Notes: generated by a model from the letters alone, not told the origin. Positions 25,297 to 33,915 are shown, numbered from the stretch's first letter. The stretch is 50,868 bases of DNA from an uncultured Prevotellaceae bacterium (GCA_900316835.1 ONEL01000019.1:1-50868); one strand, 5' to 3'. Numbers and translations: made by a program.

Positions 25297-27462
25297 ATGA
25301 GAAAACTAAAAACCACAGTTGCCGCTTTAGCGGTAATGATGATGTGCTGCATGAGTGCTTTGGCGCAAAAGCAGTTCACTCTCGAGGACCTAAACTTTGG
25401 TGGAAAAAATTATGCTAACATGGTGCCGCAAAATCGCACTTTGCGATGGTGGGGCGAGCGCTTGGTGCGAGTGAGTGCCGACTCTTGCTGGAGCGTAAAT
25501 CTCAAGAACGGCAAGGAAACATTGTTGTTTACTCGCAATGAGATTAATCAATGGCTCGGCAACAACAACAACAAGGTTAGCTCGCTAAGCTACGCCAGCT
25601 TCCCTTATCCCGATGTCTCTCTTGCAATGCTTTATGCTGGCGATAAGCGCTTGCTTGTCGATTTCAAAAACAAGCGCTTGCAATGGTCGCAACAATATGG
25701 CGGTCAGGCTAGTGAGTGGAGCAAGAAGAGTCGTGCCTTGGCACATGTGAAGGATGACAACCTCTTTGTGATTGATGCCACAGGAAAGACCACACAACTC
25801 ACAACCGATGGCTCGCGCGACATCGTCTATGGACAAAGCGTGCATCGCAATGAATTTGGCATTGAGGGTGGGCTGTTCTGGAACCCTCAAGGCACACGGC
25901 TGGCGTTCTACCGCATGGACCAGTCGATGGTGACCGACTATCCACTGGTTGATGTTCCCGAGCTTGACGACACCACTCGTTATATCGCAGCCCCGGCTCC
26001 TGAGAAATATCCCATGGCTGGCCAAACGTCGCACAAAGTAACTGTAGGAGTCTATGACCTCGCTACAGGCAAAACTGTATATCTTGAGGCTGGCGATCCC
26101 ACCGACCGCTATTTTACTAATGTGTGCTGGAATCCTGAGGGTACCATTGTTTATATGCAAGAAGTTAATCGTGACCAAAACGATTGCCACTTGGTAAGTT
26201 ACGATGCAATCACGGGCAAGAGAATAGCCGAGCTATATCATGAGACTCATGATAAATATGTTGAGCCGCAAACTCCTATAGTTTTTTTGCCCTGGGACGA
26301 TTCACAGTTTATCATGCAGAGCCAGCGCGATGGCTACAATCATCTCTATATTTTCAAGGATGGAAAGCTCAACCGTCAGCTCACCAGTGGCAAGTGGGTG
26401 GTGATGGAAGTGTTAGGATTTGATAAGGGCAATCACAATGTGATTATCGCTGCCAATGCCGAGAGTCCCATCCAGCGCAACATCTATCGTGTCAATATCG
26501 ATAATGGCATCATGACACGCATCGACGAGGGTGGAAAAGGATGGCACAACGCAATGTTAAGTGACAATGGCAAGTGGCTCATCGATAATTATCAGGAACC
26601 TGACGTGCCTCGTAACATAGCACTTGTGAACACTGCTACGGGCAAGGCCTTGCGATACTTCACCGCTCCCGATCCATGGCAAGGCTACTCCGTGCCAGAG
26701 TATCGTTGTGGCTCTATCAAAGCGGCCGATGGCATTACACCTCTATATTACCGCATGGTGATGCCCGTTGATTTTGACCCTACCAAGAAGTATCCAACGG
26801 TTGTATATGTTTATGGCGGACCTCATGCTCACAACGTGGACGCGCGTTGGCACTACTGTAGCCGTAGCTGGGAAACCTATATGGCGCAGCGTGGCTACCT
26901 GCTCTTCATCCTCGACAATCGTGGAAGTGAGAACCGAGGGCGCGACTTTGAGCAAGCCACATTCCGTCATCTAGGACAGGAGGAAATGAAAGACCAGATG
27001 TGTGGGGTTGATTTTCTCAAATCGCTACCTTATGTTGATGCCGACCGACTAGGTGTGCACGGATGGAGTTTTGGTGGTTTTATGACAATTAGCTTGATGA
27101 CTAACTATCCCGACGTGTTCAAGGTGGGCGTTGCGGGTGGACCGGTAATCGACTGGAAATGGTATGAAGTAATGTACGGTGAGCGGTACATGGACACTCC
27201 GCAAGACAACCCCGAAGGATATGCTCAAACAAGCCTCTTGGCTAAGGCTCAAGACCTGAAGGGACGATTGCAGATTATAATCGGGCTCAACGACCCCACT
27301 GTTGTTCCACAGCATGCCTATTCATTCCTCAAGGCATGCATCGCTGCCGGCACTCAGCCCGACTTCTATGTCTATCCAGGTCAGGGACACAACATGATGG
27401 GGCACCAAAGTGTGCATCTGCACGAGCGCATAACTCGCTACTTTGATGATTATCTCAAGTAA
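25297..27462 (+). CDS. S9-family dipeptidyl peptidase IV-like serine peptidase
   Basis: Secreted or periplasmic prolyl peptidase, 721 residues. A signal peptide (about 1-23, ending ALAQ) is followed by a beta-propeller (about 30-480, DPP IV N-terminal type) and an alpha/beta hydrolase domain. The nucleophile is Ser591 in GWSFGG, Asp666 in GLNDPT and His698 in GQGHNM complete the triad. Length and order match DPP IV and prolyl tripeptidyl peptidases of Bacteroidetes; the exact cleavage specificity cannot be decided here. It lies 25 bp after the ABC exporter and probably shares its transcript, although a functional link is not obvious. Confidence 0.9.
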   Translation: MRKLKTTVAALAVMMMCCMSALAQKQFTLEDLNFGGKNYANMVPQNRTLRWWGERLVRVSADSCWSVNLKNGKETLLFTRNEINQWLGNNNNKVSSLSYASFPYPDVSLAMLYAGDKRLLVDFKNKRLQWSQQYGGQASEWSKKSRALAHVKDDNLFVIDATGKTTQLTTDGSRDIVYGQSVHRNEFGIEGGLFWNPQGTRLAFYRMDQSMVTDYPLVDVPELDDTTRYIAAPAPEKYPMAGQTSHKVTVGVYDLATGKTVYLEAGDPTDRYFTNVCWNPEGTIVYMQEVNRDQNDCHLVSYDAITGKRIAELYHETHDKYVEPQTPIVFLPWDDSQFIMQSQRDGYNHLYIFKDGKLNRQLTSGKWVVMEVLGFDKGNHNVIIAANAESPIQRNIYRVNIDNGIMTRIDEGGKGWHNAMLSDNGKWLIDNYQEPDVPRNIALVNTATGKALRYFTAPDPWQGYSVPEYRCGSIKAADGITPLYYRMVMPVDFDPTKKYPTVVYVYGGPHAHNVDARWHYCSRSWETYMAQRGYLLFILDNRGSENRGRDFEQATFRHLGQEEMKDQMCGVDFLKSLPYVDADRLGVHGWSFGGFMTISLMTNYPDVFKVGVAGGPVIDWKWYEVMYGERYMDTPQDNPEGYAQTSLLAKAQDLKGRLQIIIGLNDPTVVPQHAYSFLKACIAAGTQPDFYVYPGQGHNMMGHQSVHLHERITRYFDDYLK

Positions 27463-27584
27463 TCGCCTGTCAATCAGCGAGAATAGACCTATGTAAAGAA
27501 TTCCTTCTCATGGCATAAAGCTTAAAAAAAGTTAATATTTTACACTTTCTGCCACAAAATTATGTTTTATAACACAAAAAGCAC

Positions 27585-27744
27585 TATCTTTGCATCAGTT
27601 TTCATGGTATTAGTTTTTTAAGGTTATGAAATTAGCAACGTCGTGAGACGGAATTCTTTTCATTGTTTTAAGGTTTATGTTAATGGTATTAGAAAGTTAA
27701 TTAGTTAAGCAATCCCCGGCGATGATGCCAGGGATTCTTTTTTT
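27585..27744 (+). ncRNA. Candidate small RNA with own promoter and terminator
   Basis: A full -7 box TATCTTTG (27585-27592) is followed about 120 bp later by a strong terminator: AATCCCCGGC (27711-27720), loop GATGAT, GCCAGGGATT (27727-27736) and T7. The predicted transcript of roughly 140 nt holds a GNRA-type hairpin CGTC-GTGA-GACG (27639-27650) and two copies of ATGGTATTAG (27604 and 27683) with TTTTAAGGTT(T)ATG beside each. The only open frames in it are 5-7 codons. It is either a small RNA or a stranded leader. It matches no family I can name. Confidence 0.5.
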
Positions 27745-27788
27745 GTGTATACACATTTTATTATTTAATCCAATTCTAATGACCGACT

Positions 27789-27840
27789 GGGCTTTCACAG
27801 CCTTGGCAGCTAAAGGCCGAAGCTAAAGCCTGTGGGCTTA
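27789..27840. repeat. GC-rich nested stem-loop remnant
   Basis: In AT-rich surroundings, CACAG/CTGTG, GGC/GCC and AGCT/AGCT pair in order around AAAGGCCGA, and GCTAAAG occurs twice. It resembles a fragment of a dispersed palindromic repeat rather than a gene. Confidence 0.35.
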
Positions 27841-27873
27841 GAGATTTCTGCAACAACTTTTATCAACTAATCT

Positions 27874-27904
27874 TTTGCCGTTAAATTTAAAGGTGGTAAC
27901 TTTG
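27874..27904 (+). promoter_or_regulatory. Promoter of tamL
   Basis: TTTG (27874-27877), exactly 19 bp, then TAACTTTG (27897-27904) match the Bacteroidetes consensus. The start point should be near 27911, giving a leader of only about 11 nt before the ATG at 27922. Confidence 0.8.
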
Positions 27905-27921
27905 CACTATTATTTTGTAAA

Positions 27922-30258
27922 ATGGCAAGAAAGGGACTCACAATATGGCAATGTCTACTAGTGCTCGTTATAGCACTGGTAGTTGTGGCATGTGCCTCAA
28001 CCAAGCATGTCCCCGATGGGCAATATCTGCTTGATAAAACTCGCATAAACATCAGTGATAAACAAAATAGCGAGGGGCTAAATACTCAAGAACTTGTCAA
28101 CTACTTGCGACAAACCGAGAACCACAAGGTGCTGGGAGGATTCAAGATGCAGCTGGCTATTTATAACATCTCGGGAAAAGATTCTTCCAACTGGTTCAAT
28201 AAATGGATAAGACGAGTGGGATCACCGCCGGTGATTTACGATTCAACCCTCACCATGGCTAGCGAGAACCAGCTACAGCGGGCTCTTATTAACAAAGGAT
28301 ACCTAAAAAGCAATGTCACTAGCGAGGTGCAACTCAATGATAAGAAAAAGAAAGCTCGTGTCGACTATAATATCACCCTCAACGAGCCTTACCGCATTCG
28401 TTCTATCAGTTATGATATCAAGAACGACAGCCTGCGCGACTTGATTCTTGCCGATAGTGCCGACTTCCCTGTCAAGAGCAAGTCGCTGCTCGACCACAAC
28501 AAGCTTGACAATGAGCGGGAATTCATTGTGCAAAAACTAAGGAACAACGGCTATTATGCCTTCAACAAGAACTATATCACTTTTCTTGCCGACACAGCTG
28601 CTGGCTCGCGAGACGTGGACTTGACATTGTCACTGAGCGACAAAATCCAAGATATGCCACACATCCCACACATCGAGTCGCACCGTCAGTTCTACATTCG
28701 CAACGTCATTTTTGTTACTAACTACGACGCTGTGACAATGCAAAATGGTGTCTATGGCGACACCGCTACCTACAATGGAATAACCGTTCTCTATGGCGAG
28801 GACCGATATATCGACAAGAAAATTCTTGATGAAAACTGCTTCATTCGACCCGGTGCACTATATAATGCCACCGATGTTGACCGCACTTACAAAGCGCTGG
28901 GACGACTTGGGATTATAAAATTCATAAACATCGACATGAAAGCGGTGGAGGCGGTGGGCGATGACCTGTGGGTGGATGCTTACATTTTGCTCAATCGCGA
29001 TAAGTCACAAACTATCTCGTTCTCGCTCGAGGGTACTAACAGCGAGGGTGACTTGGGTTTCGGCATCGGAGCCGACTATCAGCACCGCAATATCTTCAAG
29101 GGCTCGGAGATACTGAACGTGAAGTTTAAAGCGTCCTACGAGAGCCTGTCGGGTGACCTTAGTGGCCTTATTAACGACAACTACAGCGAGTACTCGGGCG
29201 ACGTGGGAATTACATTCCCTAAGTTCAAGATGCCATTCTTGCGGGATGGGTTCAAGCGACGCATCCAAGCTTCAACCGAGTTCATGACTAGTTTTAACTA
29301 CCAGGAACGGCCTGAGTATACTCGTGTTATTGCTGGAGCGGGATGGAAATACATCTGGAGCGAGCGCAACAATCAAATGCGACACACTTTCAATCTTGTG
29401 GACCTGAGCTACATCTACTTGCCACGAAGCAAGTCTAACTTCCTTGATAGCATCACTAATCCACTATTGCGCTATTCCTACGAGGACCACTTGATCATGC
29501 GCATGGGCTACACCTTCTACAAGACTAATAAGCGTGTTGTGAACCCGCTCACTCCAGTGGCGCAAAATAATATCTACACTATTCGTGCGTCGGCCGAGAC
29601 TGCCGGAAACCTGCTCTACGGATTTTCGCACCTGTTTAACCAAAAACGTGAAGCCGACGATAGCTACAAGATTTTTGGCACTCGCTATTCGCAATACATT
29701 AAGCTTGATGCCGACTTCTCAATCACACACTATTTGAGTGCGCGAAGCTCGGTGGCGCTGCATGCCGGGCTGGGCGTGGCGGTGCCTTATGGCAACAGCA
29801 CTGTGCTGCCATTTGAGAAACGCTTCTACTCGGGTGGTGCCAATAGTGTGCGAGGGTGGGGCGTGCGCACTCTGGGACCAGGTAGCTTCAACGGCAAGAA
29901 GGCGCAAAACAGCTTCATCTATCAATGTGGCGACGTGCGACTCGATCTCAATGTCGAGTACCGGTGCAAGCTATTCTGGGTGCTCGAGCTGGGCGCTTTT
30001 ATCGACGTGGGCAACATCTGGACAATCAAGGAATATGAGAATCAGCCAGGTGGAGTGTTCAAGTTCAACAAGTTCTATGAACAGCTGGCGGCGAGCTACG
30101 GGCTTGGCTTGCGCATGAATTTCACCTATTTCCTCATTCGCTTCGACGTGGGAATGAAAGCCCATAACCCAGCATCGGGACAAGAGCACTGGCCACTTTT
30201 CTCACCATCGCTCAAGCGCGATGCCGAGCTGCACTTCTCGGTGGGCTACCCATTCTAA
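27922..30258 (+). CDS. tamL: TamL-type BamA/TamA family outer-membrane lipoprotein
   Basis: Omp85-superfamily outer-membrane protein, 778 residues. It has a lipoprotein signal peptide with lipobox VVAC (Cys24), an N-terminal periplasmic part with POTRA-like segments (about 35-400), and a C-terminal 16-strand barrel region (about 410-778) that contains the hallmark loop-6 motif VRGWG at 643-647 and ends in Phe. A lipidated TamA relative is characteristic of Bacteroidetes, where it is named TamL and works with TamB in envelope assembly. TamB is not in this window. The gph gene follows after 28 bp and may be co-transcribed. Confidence 0.85.
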   Translation: MARKGLTIWQCLLVLVIALVVVACASTKHVPDGQYLLDKTRINISDKQNSEGLNTQELVNYLRQTENHKVLGGFKMQLAIYNISGKDSSNWFNKWIRRVGSPPVIYDSTLTMASENQLQRALINKGYLKSNVTSEVQLNDKKKKARVDYNITLNEPYRIRSISYDIKNDSLRDLILADSADFPVKSKSLLDHNKLDNEREFIVQKLRNNGYYAFNKNYITFLADTAAGSRDVDLTLSLSDKIQDMPHIPHIESHRQFYIRNVIFVTNYDAVTMQNGVYGDTATYNGITVLYGEDRYIDKKILDENCFIRPGALYNATDVDRTYKALGRLGIIKFINIDMKAVEAVGDDLWVDAYILLNRDKSQTISFSLEGTNSEGDLGFGIGADYQHRNIFKGSEILNVKFKASYESLSGDLSGLINDNYSEYSGDVGITFPKFKMPFLRDGFKRRIQASTEFMTSFNYQERPEYTRVIAGAGWKYIWSERNNQMRHTFNLVDLSYIYLPRSKSNFLDSITNPLLRYSYEDHLIMRMGYTFYKTNKRVVNPLTPVAQNNIYTIRASAETAGNLLYGFSHLFNQKREADDSYKIFGTRYSQYIKLDADFSITHYLSARSSVALHAGLGVAVPYGNSTVLPFEKRFYSGGANSVRGWGVRTLGPGSFNGKKAQNSFIYQCGDVRLDLNVEYRCKLFWVLELGAFIDVGNIWTIKEYENQPGGVFKFNKFYEQLAASYGLGLRMNFTYFLIRFDVGMKAHNPASGQEHWPLFSPSLKRDAELHFSVGYPF

Positions 30259-30286
30259 TCTTAAAACTGTTTAATGATAATTTGAA

Positions 30287-30955
30287 ATGAAGAAACTAGT
30301 AATATTCGACCTCGACGGCACTCTGCTCAACACTATCAAAGACCTGGGTGCGGCAGCCAACTATGCCCTCGACCGCAATGGGTTCCACACTCACAGCACA
30401 GCTTCCTATCCATTCTTTGTGGGAAACGGCGTGAGACGACTCATTGAGCGTGTGCTTCCCGAGGATGCTCGCAAGAAACCTGCCGTCGTCGACACTCTGC
30501 TCAAGGATTTTAAGCAGTACTATAACGAACATAATATCGACCTCACAAAACCCTACGACGGAATTGACGAGGTGCTCAGGCAACTGCAAGAACAAGGTTT
30601 GCAACTTGCCGTAGCCAGCAACAAGTATCAGCAAGCTACCGACAAAATCATCTCGCATTTCTTCCCTCACATCAACTGGGTAGCGGTCGTGGGGCAGAAC
30701 GAAGATGTTCCTGTCAAGCCCGACCCAAGCATTGTCTTCATGATTCTCGCGCAAGCGCGCATCGCAAAGCAGGACACACTGTTTGTGGGAGACTCAGGTA
30801 TCGACATGGAAACCGCAAGGCGTGCTTGCGTCGACTCGGTGGGCGTGACATGGGGCTTCCGTCCTGTTAAAGAGCTGGTGGAATATAACGCTAACGTTAT
30901 TGTTAATCGACCACAAGATATTATTGATATCGTCGAGAATGGAATCCCCCTATGA
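30287..30955 (+). CDS. gph: HAD-family phosphatase, phosphoglycolate phosphatase type
   Basis: Haloacid dehalogenase-like hydrolase, 222 residues. Motif I is DLDGT with nucleophile Asp8 and Asp10, motif II is near VASNK (Ser), motif III is the Lys in VKPDP and motif IV is VGDSGIDMETA. The cap and size fit the Gph/PGP group that removes the phosphate of 2-phosphoglycolate, but HAD substrate assignment from sequence is uncertain. Translation could be linked to tamL through the short gap. Confidence 0.8.
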   Translation: MKKLVIFDLDGTLLNTIKDLGAAANYALDRNGFHTHSTASYPFFVGNGVRRLIERVLPEDARKKPAVVDTLLKDFKQYYNEHNIDLTKPYDGIDEVLRQLQEQGLQLAVASNKYQQATDKIISHFFPHINWVAVVGQNEDVPVKPDPSIVFMILAQARIAKQDTLFVGDSGIDMETARRACVDSVGVTWGFRPVKELVEYNANVIVNRPQDIIDIVENGIPL

Positions 30956-31006
30956 CAAAAAAATGGGTGAATTCAGTGAAAAACCCACAAAAAAGTGGCG
31001 AAAGAT

Positions 31007-31037
31007 TTTGTCAGTCTAAAAAAATGATATAACTTTG
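31007..31037 (+). promoter_or_regulatory. Promoter of tRNA-Val
   Basis: TTTG (31007-31010), exactly 19 bp, then TAACTTTG (31030-31037), 23 bp before the tRNA. Full match to the Bacteroidetes consensus. Confidence 0.8.
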
Positions 31038-31060
31038 CATCGCTTTTCCAGTTAAAGCAT

Positions 31061-31135
31061 GGGTGCTTAGCTCAGCTGGTTCAGAGCATCTGCCTTACAA
31101 GCAGAGGGTCGGCGGTTCGAATCCGTCAGCACCCA
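31061..31135 (+). tRNA. tRNA-Val (anticodon UAC)
   Basis: A 75-nt cloverleaf: acceptor GGGTGCT/AGCACCC, D-arm GCTC/GAGC, anticodon stem TCTGC/GCAGA with loop CTTACAA giving anticodon TAC, T-arm GGCGG-TTCGAAT-CCGTC and discriminator A. CCA is not encoded. Confidence 0.95.
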
Positions 31136-31142
31136 CCCAAGA

Positions 31143-31193
31143 AACAACGCTGATAGTCATTGATTTAAGTCAAATCTATCAGCGTTGTTTTTT
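31143..31193 (+). terminator. Terminator of tRNA-Val
   Basis: AACAACGCTGATAG (31143-31156) and CTATCAGCGTTGTT (31176-31189) form a perfect 14-bp stem followed by a T run, eight bases after the tRNA. Confidence 0.9.
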
Positions 31194-31375
31194 CTTTTAA
31201 AACTGGTTCCTATGCCTTTAAAAATGGCAATTTGTTAGTATTTATATGATTTTTTGAGCATAAATTAGCAAAAAACTTGCTCCAGAATCACACGAATTCA
31301 CTTTCACTTGCCACCACGTTTTTTTATGGCAAAAATCAGATTATTCCTTGATGCGAGGAAAAACACTATTAAGGC

Positions 31376-31812
31376 CACATTAAAGGTGTGTCGCCAAGGA
31401 AAGGAGCCCCATCAGTGCAACGATTGTGCCACGCAGTGACAAGCTTGGAACTGAAGCCGTAGCGTATGCAATTGTAGACCGCCATGGCGATACCCGATGC
31501 CGACGCAGGAGAGCTCGGGTGTCGTTATGGCAACAGGGCGGACACCTGCGTTAGCGTAGGATTCAGCCGTGCGACTTCGGAGCGTCCACACCACGAGGTA
31601 ATAGTGACACGCCCCGATGACTGGCGCACACGTAGCGCAGCGGAGTTGCGGCAGGTCATGGGCAGCACTCTCACGAGAGCGGAACCGACGGCGGAGGCAG
31701 GGCGGCGCCAGCACTATTGAGTAAGCATCTTGTGTGCCCATTGCACGGTGTTTTGAGGGTAGCGACTTGTCGCTGTGAGGGGTGGGAATGAGGGCGTTTC
31801 GGCTCGCCGATG
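31376..31812. other. Anomalously GC-rich island of unknown nature
   Basis: About 430 bp that are clearly more GC-rich than anything around them, between the AT-rich tract after tRNA-Val and the secreted plug-like protein. Several perfect short palindromes stand out: CTCTC-AC-GAGAG near 31670, GCGAC-TT-GTCGC near 31765, and GGTGTC against GACACC in the 31518-31548 stretch. Open frames exist on both strands (minus 31412-31741, plus 31484-31720), but their products are rich in Cys, Arg and His, poor in Lys and have no domain features, so I do not call a gene. A structured RNA or a dispersed element is more likely. Confidence 0.4.
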
Positions 31813-31816
31813 ATCA

Positions 31817-32251
31817 CTACTTATTATTTCCTTTTATTTTCTTTTTGGTTGTGATGACTATTGCTCCAGCAGAGCCACGTACACCATATACAGCAGACCC
31901 GTAATTTGGTGGTAATATTGTATAGTCTTTAATCTCTTCTGCACTTATCGAAATACCAATAGAATTCAATACAATTGAGATTAATTCTTCTGCGCTTTGA
32001 GCAGAAAGCATGACTGAATCAAGCTCTAAATTTCCATAGCTTTTTCCATCCACAACCCATAGTGGATGTTTAATAGGCTCCGTTATTGTTGTAGTACAAA
32101 TCATTTTTTGGGGTTCAGTTTGAACAACAGTATCAACATCTAAAACTTTACATTCAAACTTACAATCAGTATTTGCAGCAAATGCGTTAATCGAAAGTGA
32201 AATACTGAGAAACGACAATATAACAATTAAATATTTGACTATTTTATTCAT
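31817..32251 (-). CDS. Small secreted protein with TonB-receptor plug-like C-terminus
   Basis: Protein of 144 residues with a clear signal peptide (about 1-25, ending AFA). The middle is not recognised. The last 35 residues contain YGSAVYGVRGSAGAIVITTK, which resembles the end of the plug domain of SusC-type TonB-dependent receptors (YGARGANGVILITTK), preceded by WVVDGKSYG, which resembles the WVDG motif at the start of such plugs. No barrel follows, so this is a free-standing plug-like protein, not a transporter. A near-consensus -7 box TTACTTTG lies at 32301-32294 on the same strand. Lower confidence in any role. Confidence 0.65.
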   Translation of the reverse strand: MNKIVKYLIVILSFLSISLSINAFAANTDCKFECKVLDVDTVVQTEPQKMICTTTITEPIKHPLWVVDGKSYGNLELDSVMLSAQSAEELISIVLNSIGISISAEEIKDYTILPPNYGSAVYGVRGSAGAIVITTKKKIKGNNK

Positions 32252-32381
32252 AACTGAAGAAAAAACAAATTAATACTATTACGTTCAACTTCGCAAAGTA
32301 ATAGTTTTTTCCATAAAAAACCAAATATTTGCTCATTTTTCGGTTTCTATCTGCCTATATGTCTCACTTCCTGCGGTTCCA

Positions 32382-32410
32382 ATCAATCCTCTTGGTTAGG
32401 GAGGATTGAT
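32382..32410. terminator. Inverted repeat between minus-strand genes
   Basis: ATCAATCCTC (32382-32391) and GAGGATTGAT (32401-32410) form a perfect 10-bp stem with a 9-base loop. It lies just after the end of the minus-strand frame 32417-32788 and could terminate it, although a T run is poor. Confidence 0.45.
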
Positions 32411-32416
32411 GAGAAA

Positions 32417-32788
32417 TCACCAGCTCATCACTGTGTCGTAGATCATTTCTGACCTGGCAGGAAGCTTGGCGTCGAACTTGTCAGCGAGAGTCTGCACTAT
32501 AAGCTCGAGTGCATCCTTGCAGTTTGCAGTGCAGATTGGAGTATCACCGAGCCATACATTGGAACTCCTCAAAAAGTGGGATTTTGGAATATTTGCAGTA
32601 AATAAAATTTGGAATTTTGGAATATTTGCTGCATATAAAATTTGGGATTTTGGAATTATTGTTTGAGTAGCATCATCAAAAAATGCACCTATTGGATATA
32701 GCGGATTACTACTATATTTTGATGTATCACCGTATTTTAATGTAAAAATAGTTGAACTTGCCTGAATTTTTATTATAGAATGCATCAA
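32417..32788 (-). CDS. Hypothetical ORF with repeats, possibly the frameshifted tail of the RHS fragment
   Basis: Frame of 123 codons that overlaps the end of the RHS fragment by 62 bp in another frame. Residues about 47-75 are two and a half copies of an 11-residue unit (IPKSQILYAAN and variants) encoded by 33-bp DNA repeats. The start of the frame (LKYGDTSKYSSNPLYP) could continue the RHS variable C-terminus after a one-base shift. The C-terminal third (about 90-123) looks more protein-like but I do not recognise it. Composite debris is more likely than a working gene. Confidence 0.35.
   Translation of the reverse strand: MMHSIIKIQASSTIFTLKYGDTSKYSSNPLYPIGAFFDDATQTIIPKSQILYAANIPKFQILFTANIPKSHFLRSSNVWLGDTPICTANCKDALELIVQTLADKFDAKLPARSEMIYDTVMSW
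32578..32661. repeat. 33-bp tandem repeat, about 2.5 copies
   Basis: Units at 32578-32610, 32611-32643 and a partial one at 32644-32661 share the pattern (G)GGATTTTGGAATATTTGC followed by TAAAATTT. The period is a multiple of three, so the minus-strand frame stays open across it. Confidence 0.8.
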
Positions 32789-33167
32789 AGAATTTATTTC
32801 CCCTTAATTTACCTAACTCAAGCATATAATGCGCTCTTTGTAATTGGGTTAAATTACGATCATCAATTAACTCCCCTGTGATATCCACCAGTTTCAATGG
32901 GTTGTTCAGGCAATAGCTGTAGCGGTTGAAGCTCTGGGTGAAGTCGGGGAGCTGGACGTAGGGGGCGGGGCTGAGGAAGCGGGCGGTCCAGGGGTCGTAG
33001 AGGCGGGCGTTCATGTTCAGCAGGTTGAACTCCGGCAGGTGCTCATGACCGCAGTAGCCATCCTTACGGCAGGTGAGATAGCCTTTGACCGACTGTGCGG
33101 CTATCAATCTTGTGTATTTAGTATCAGCCCCTGTCATATTCCTTGTATAATTGAGTGTCACTCGCAA
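32727..33167 (-). pseudogene. Orphan RHS repeat-associated core fragment
   Basis: The 146 codons encode the conserved RHS core (GHEHLPEFNLLNMNARLYDP, then FLSPAPYVQLPDF and FNRYSYCLNNPLK) followed by the start of a variable C-terminal segment that stops after about 45 residues. A full RHS protein has hundreds to thousands of residues before this core, and none of the YD repeats are present, so the gene is 5'-truncated. The open frame starts with TTG at 33167 directly under a -7 like box (TAACTTTG on the minus strand at 33172-33165); the first ATG is at 33137. Either debris or an orphan tip cassette. RHS tips normally carry toxins; none is recognisable here. Confidence 0.7.
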
Positions 33168-33302
33168 AGTTAGTTATAAAATCTTAGCTATTATAATATT
33201 TCACCATCAAAATTGAGCTGGTTGTGATATTTTCACACGAAGCGGAATAGCATATTTGTGGATGGGTACATTACAAGAATTGCTGCTTTCAAGAATATTC
33301 AT

Positions 33303-33310
33303 TAATTTTG
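33303..33310 (+). promoter_or_regulatory. -7 element upstream of the acetyltransferase
   Basis: TAATTTTG fits TAnnTTTG and lies 45 bp before the ATG of the acetyltransferase. The -33 box is poor. It would serve the acetyltransferase and the porin gene. Confidence 0.5.
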
Positions 33311-33354
33311 CACCCGCATAATAAGTATTATTTAAAAACAAAAAAATCAAACTT

Positions 33355-33882
33355 ATGGAAGCCTTTGTAGTAGACCCGCGCGAGACCACCGCCGAGGAGC
33401 GTGAGCGTGGTATGAGAGACGTGAAACTGGTGTTTGGCATCAACCACACCATGCCTTACACCGAGGAGTATAATAATCTTGTGAAAGAATTGTTTCTCAA
33501 CAATATAGGGGAGGGTAGCATGGTGATGCCACCACTTAATTGTGTGTGCGCCGACCAGGTGAAGATTGGTAAAAACGTGATGATAATGAATAATTGCCTG
33601 ATGATGTCGCGCGGTGGAATTACCATCGACGATGATGTGATGATCGCGGCTAACGCACAGCTCATCTCTAATAATCACGACCTTCACGATCATCCACTGC
33701 TGCTTTGCAAGCCAGTACACATCTGCCGCAACGCATGGATTGGCGCCGGGGCGACAATATTGCCTGGAGTAACAGTGGGAGAAAATGCTGTTGTGGCTGC
33801 CGGAGCGGTGGTGACTAAAGATGTGGCTCCTAACACCATAGTGGGAGGTAATCCAGCCAAGTTTATTAAAAATATTGATTGA
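33355..33882 (+). CDS. Hexapeptide-repeat O-acetyltransferase (maltose/galactoside acetyltransferase type)
   Basis: Left-handed beta-helix acyltransferase, 175 residues. An N-terminal alpha segment (about 1-55) precedes hexapeptide repeats (about 60-170), with the catalytic-type His in NNHDLHDHP (about 103-111) and the end block IGAGATILPGVTVGENAVVAAGAVVTKDV typical of CoA-dependent sugar acetyltransferases (residues about 128-156). The acceptor is probably a sugar or related small molecule and cannot be named. The porin gene follows after 33 bp. Confidence 0.85.
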   Translation: MEAFVVDPRETTAEERERGMRDVKLVFGINHTMPYTEEYNNLVKELFLNNIGEGSMVMPPLNCVCADQVKIGKNVMIMNNCLMMSRGGITIDDDVMIAANAQLISNNHDLHDHPLLLCKPVHICRNAWIGAGATILPGVTVGENAVVAAGAVVTKDVAPNTIVGGNPAKFIKNID

Positions 33883-33915
33883 TAGATTCTAATCATAAAT
33901 GTAATTCTATATTCT

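Noticed and set aside
31412..31741. 110-codon minus-strand frame in the GC-rich island
   Set aside because: Cys/Arg/His-rich product with few lysines and a competing open frame on the other strand; not supported as a gene, kept as an unexplained island.
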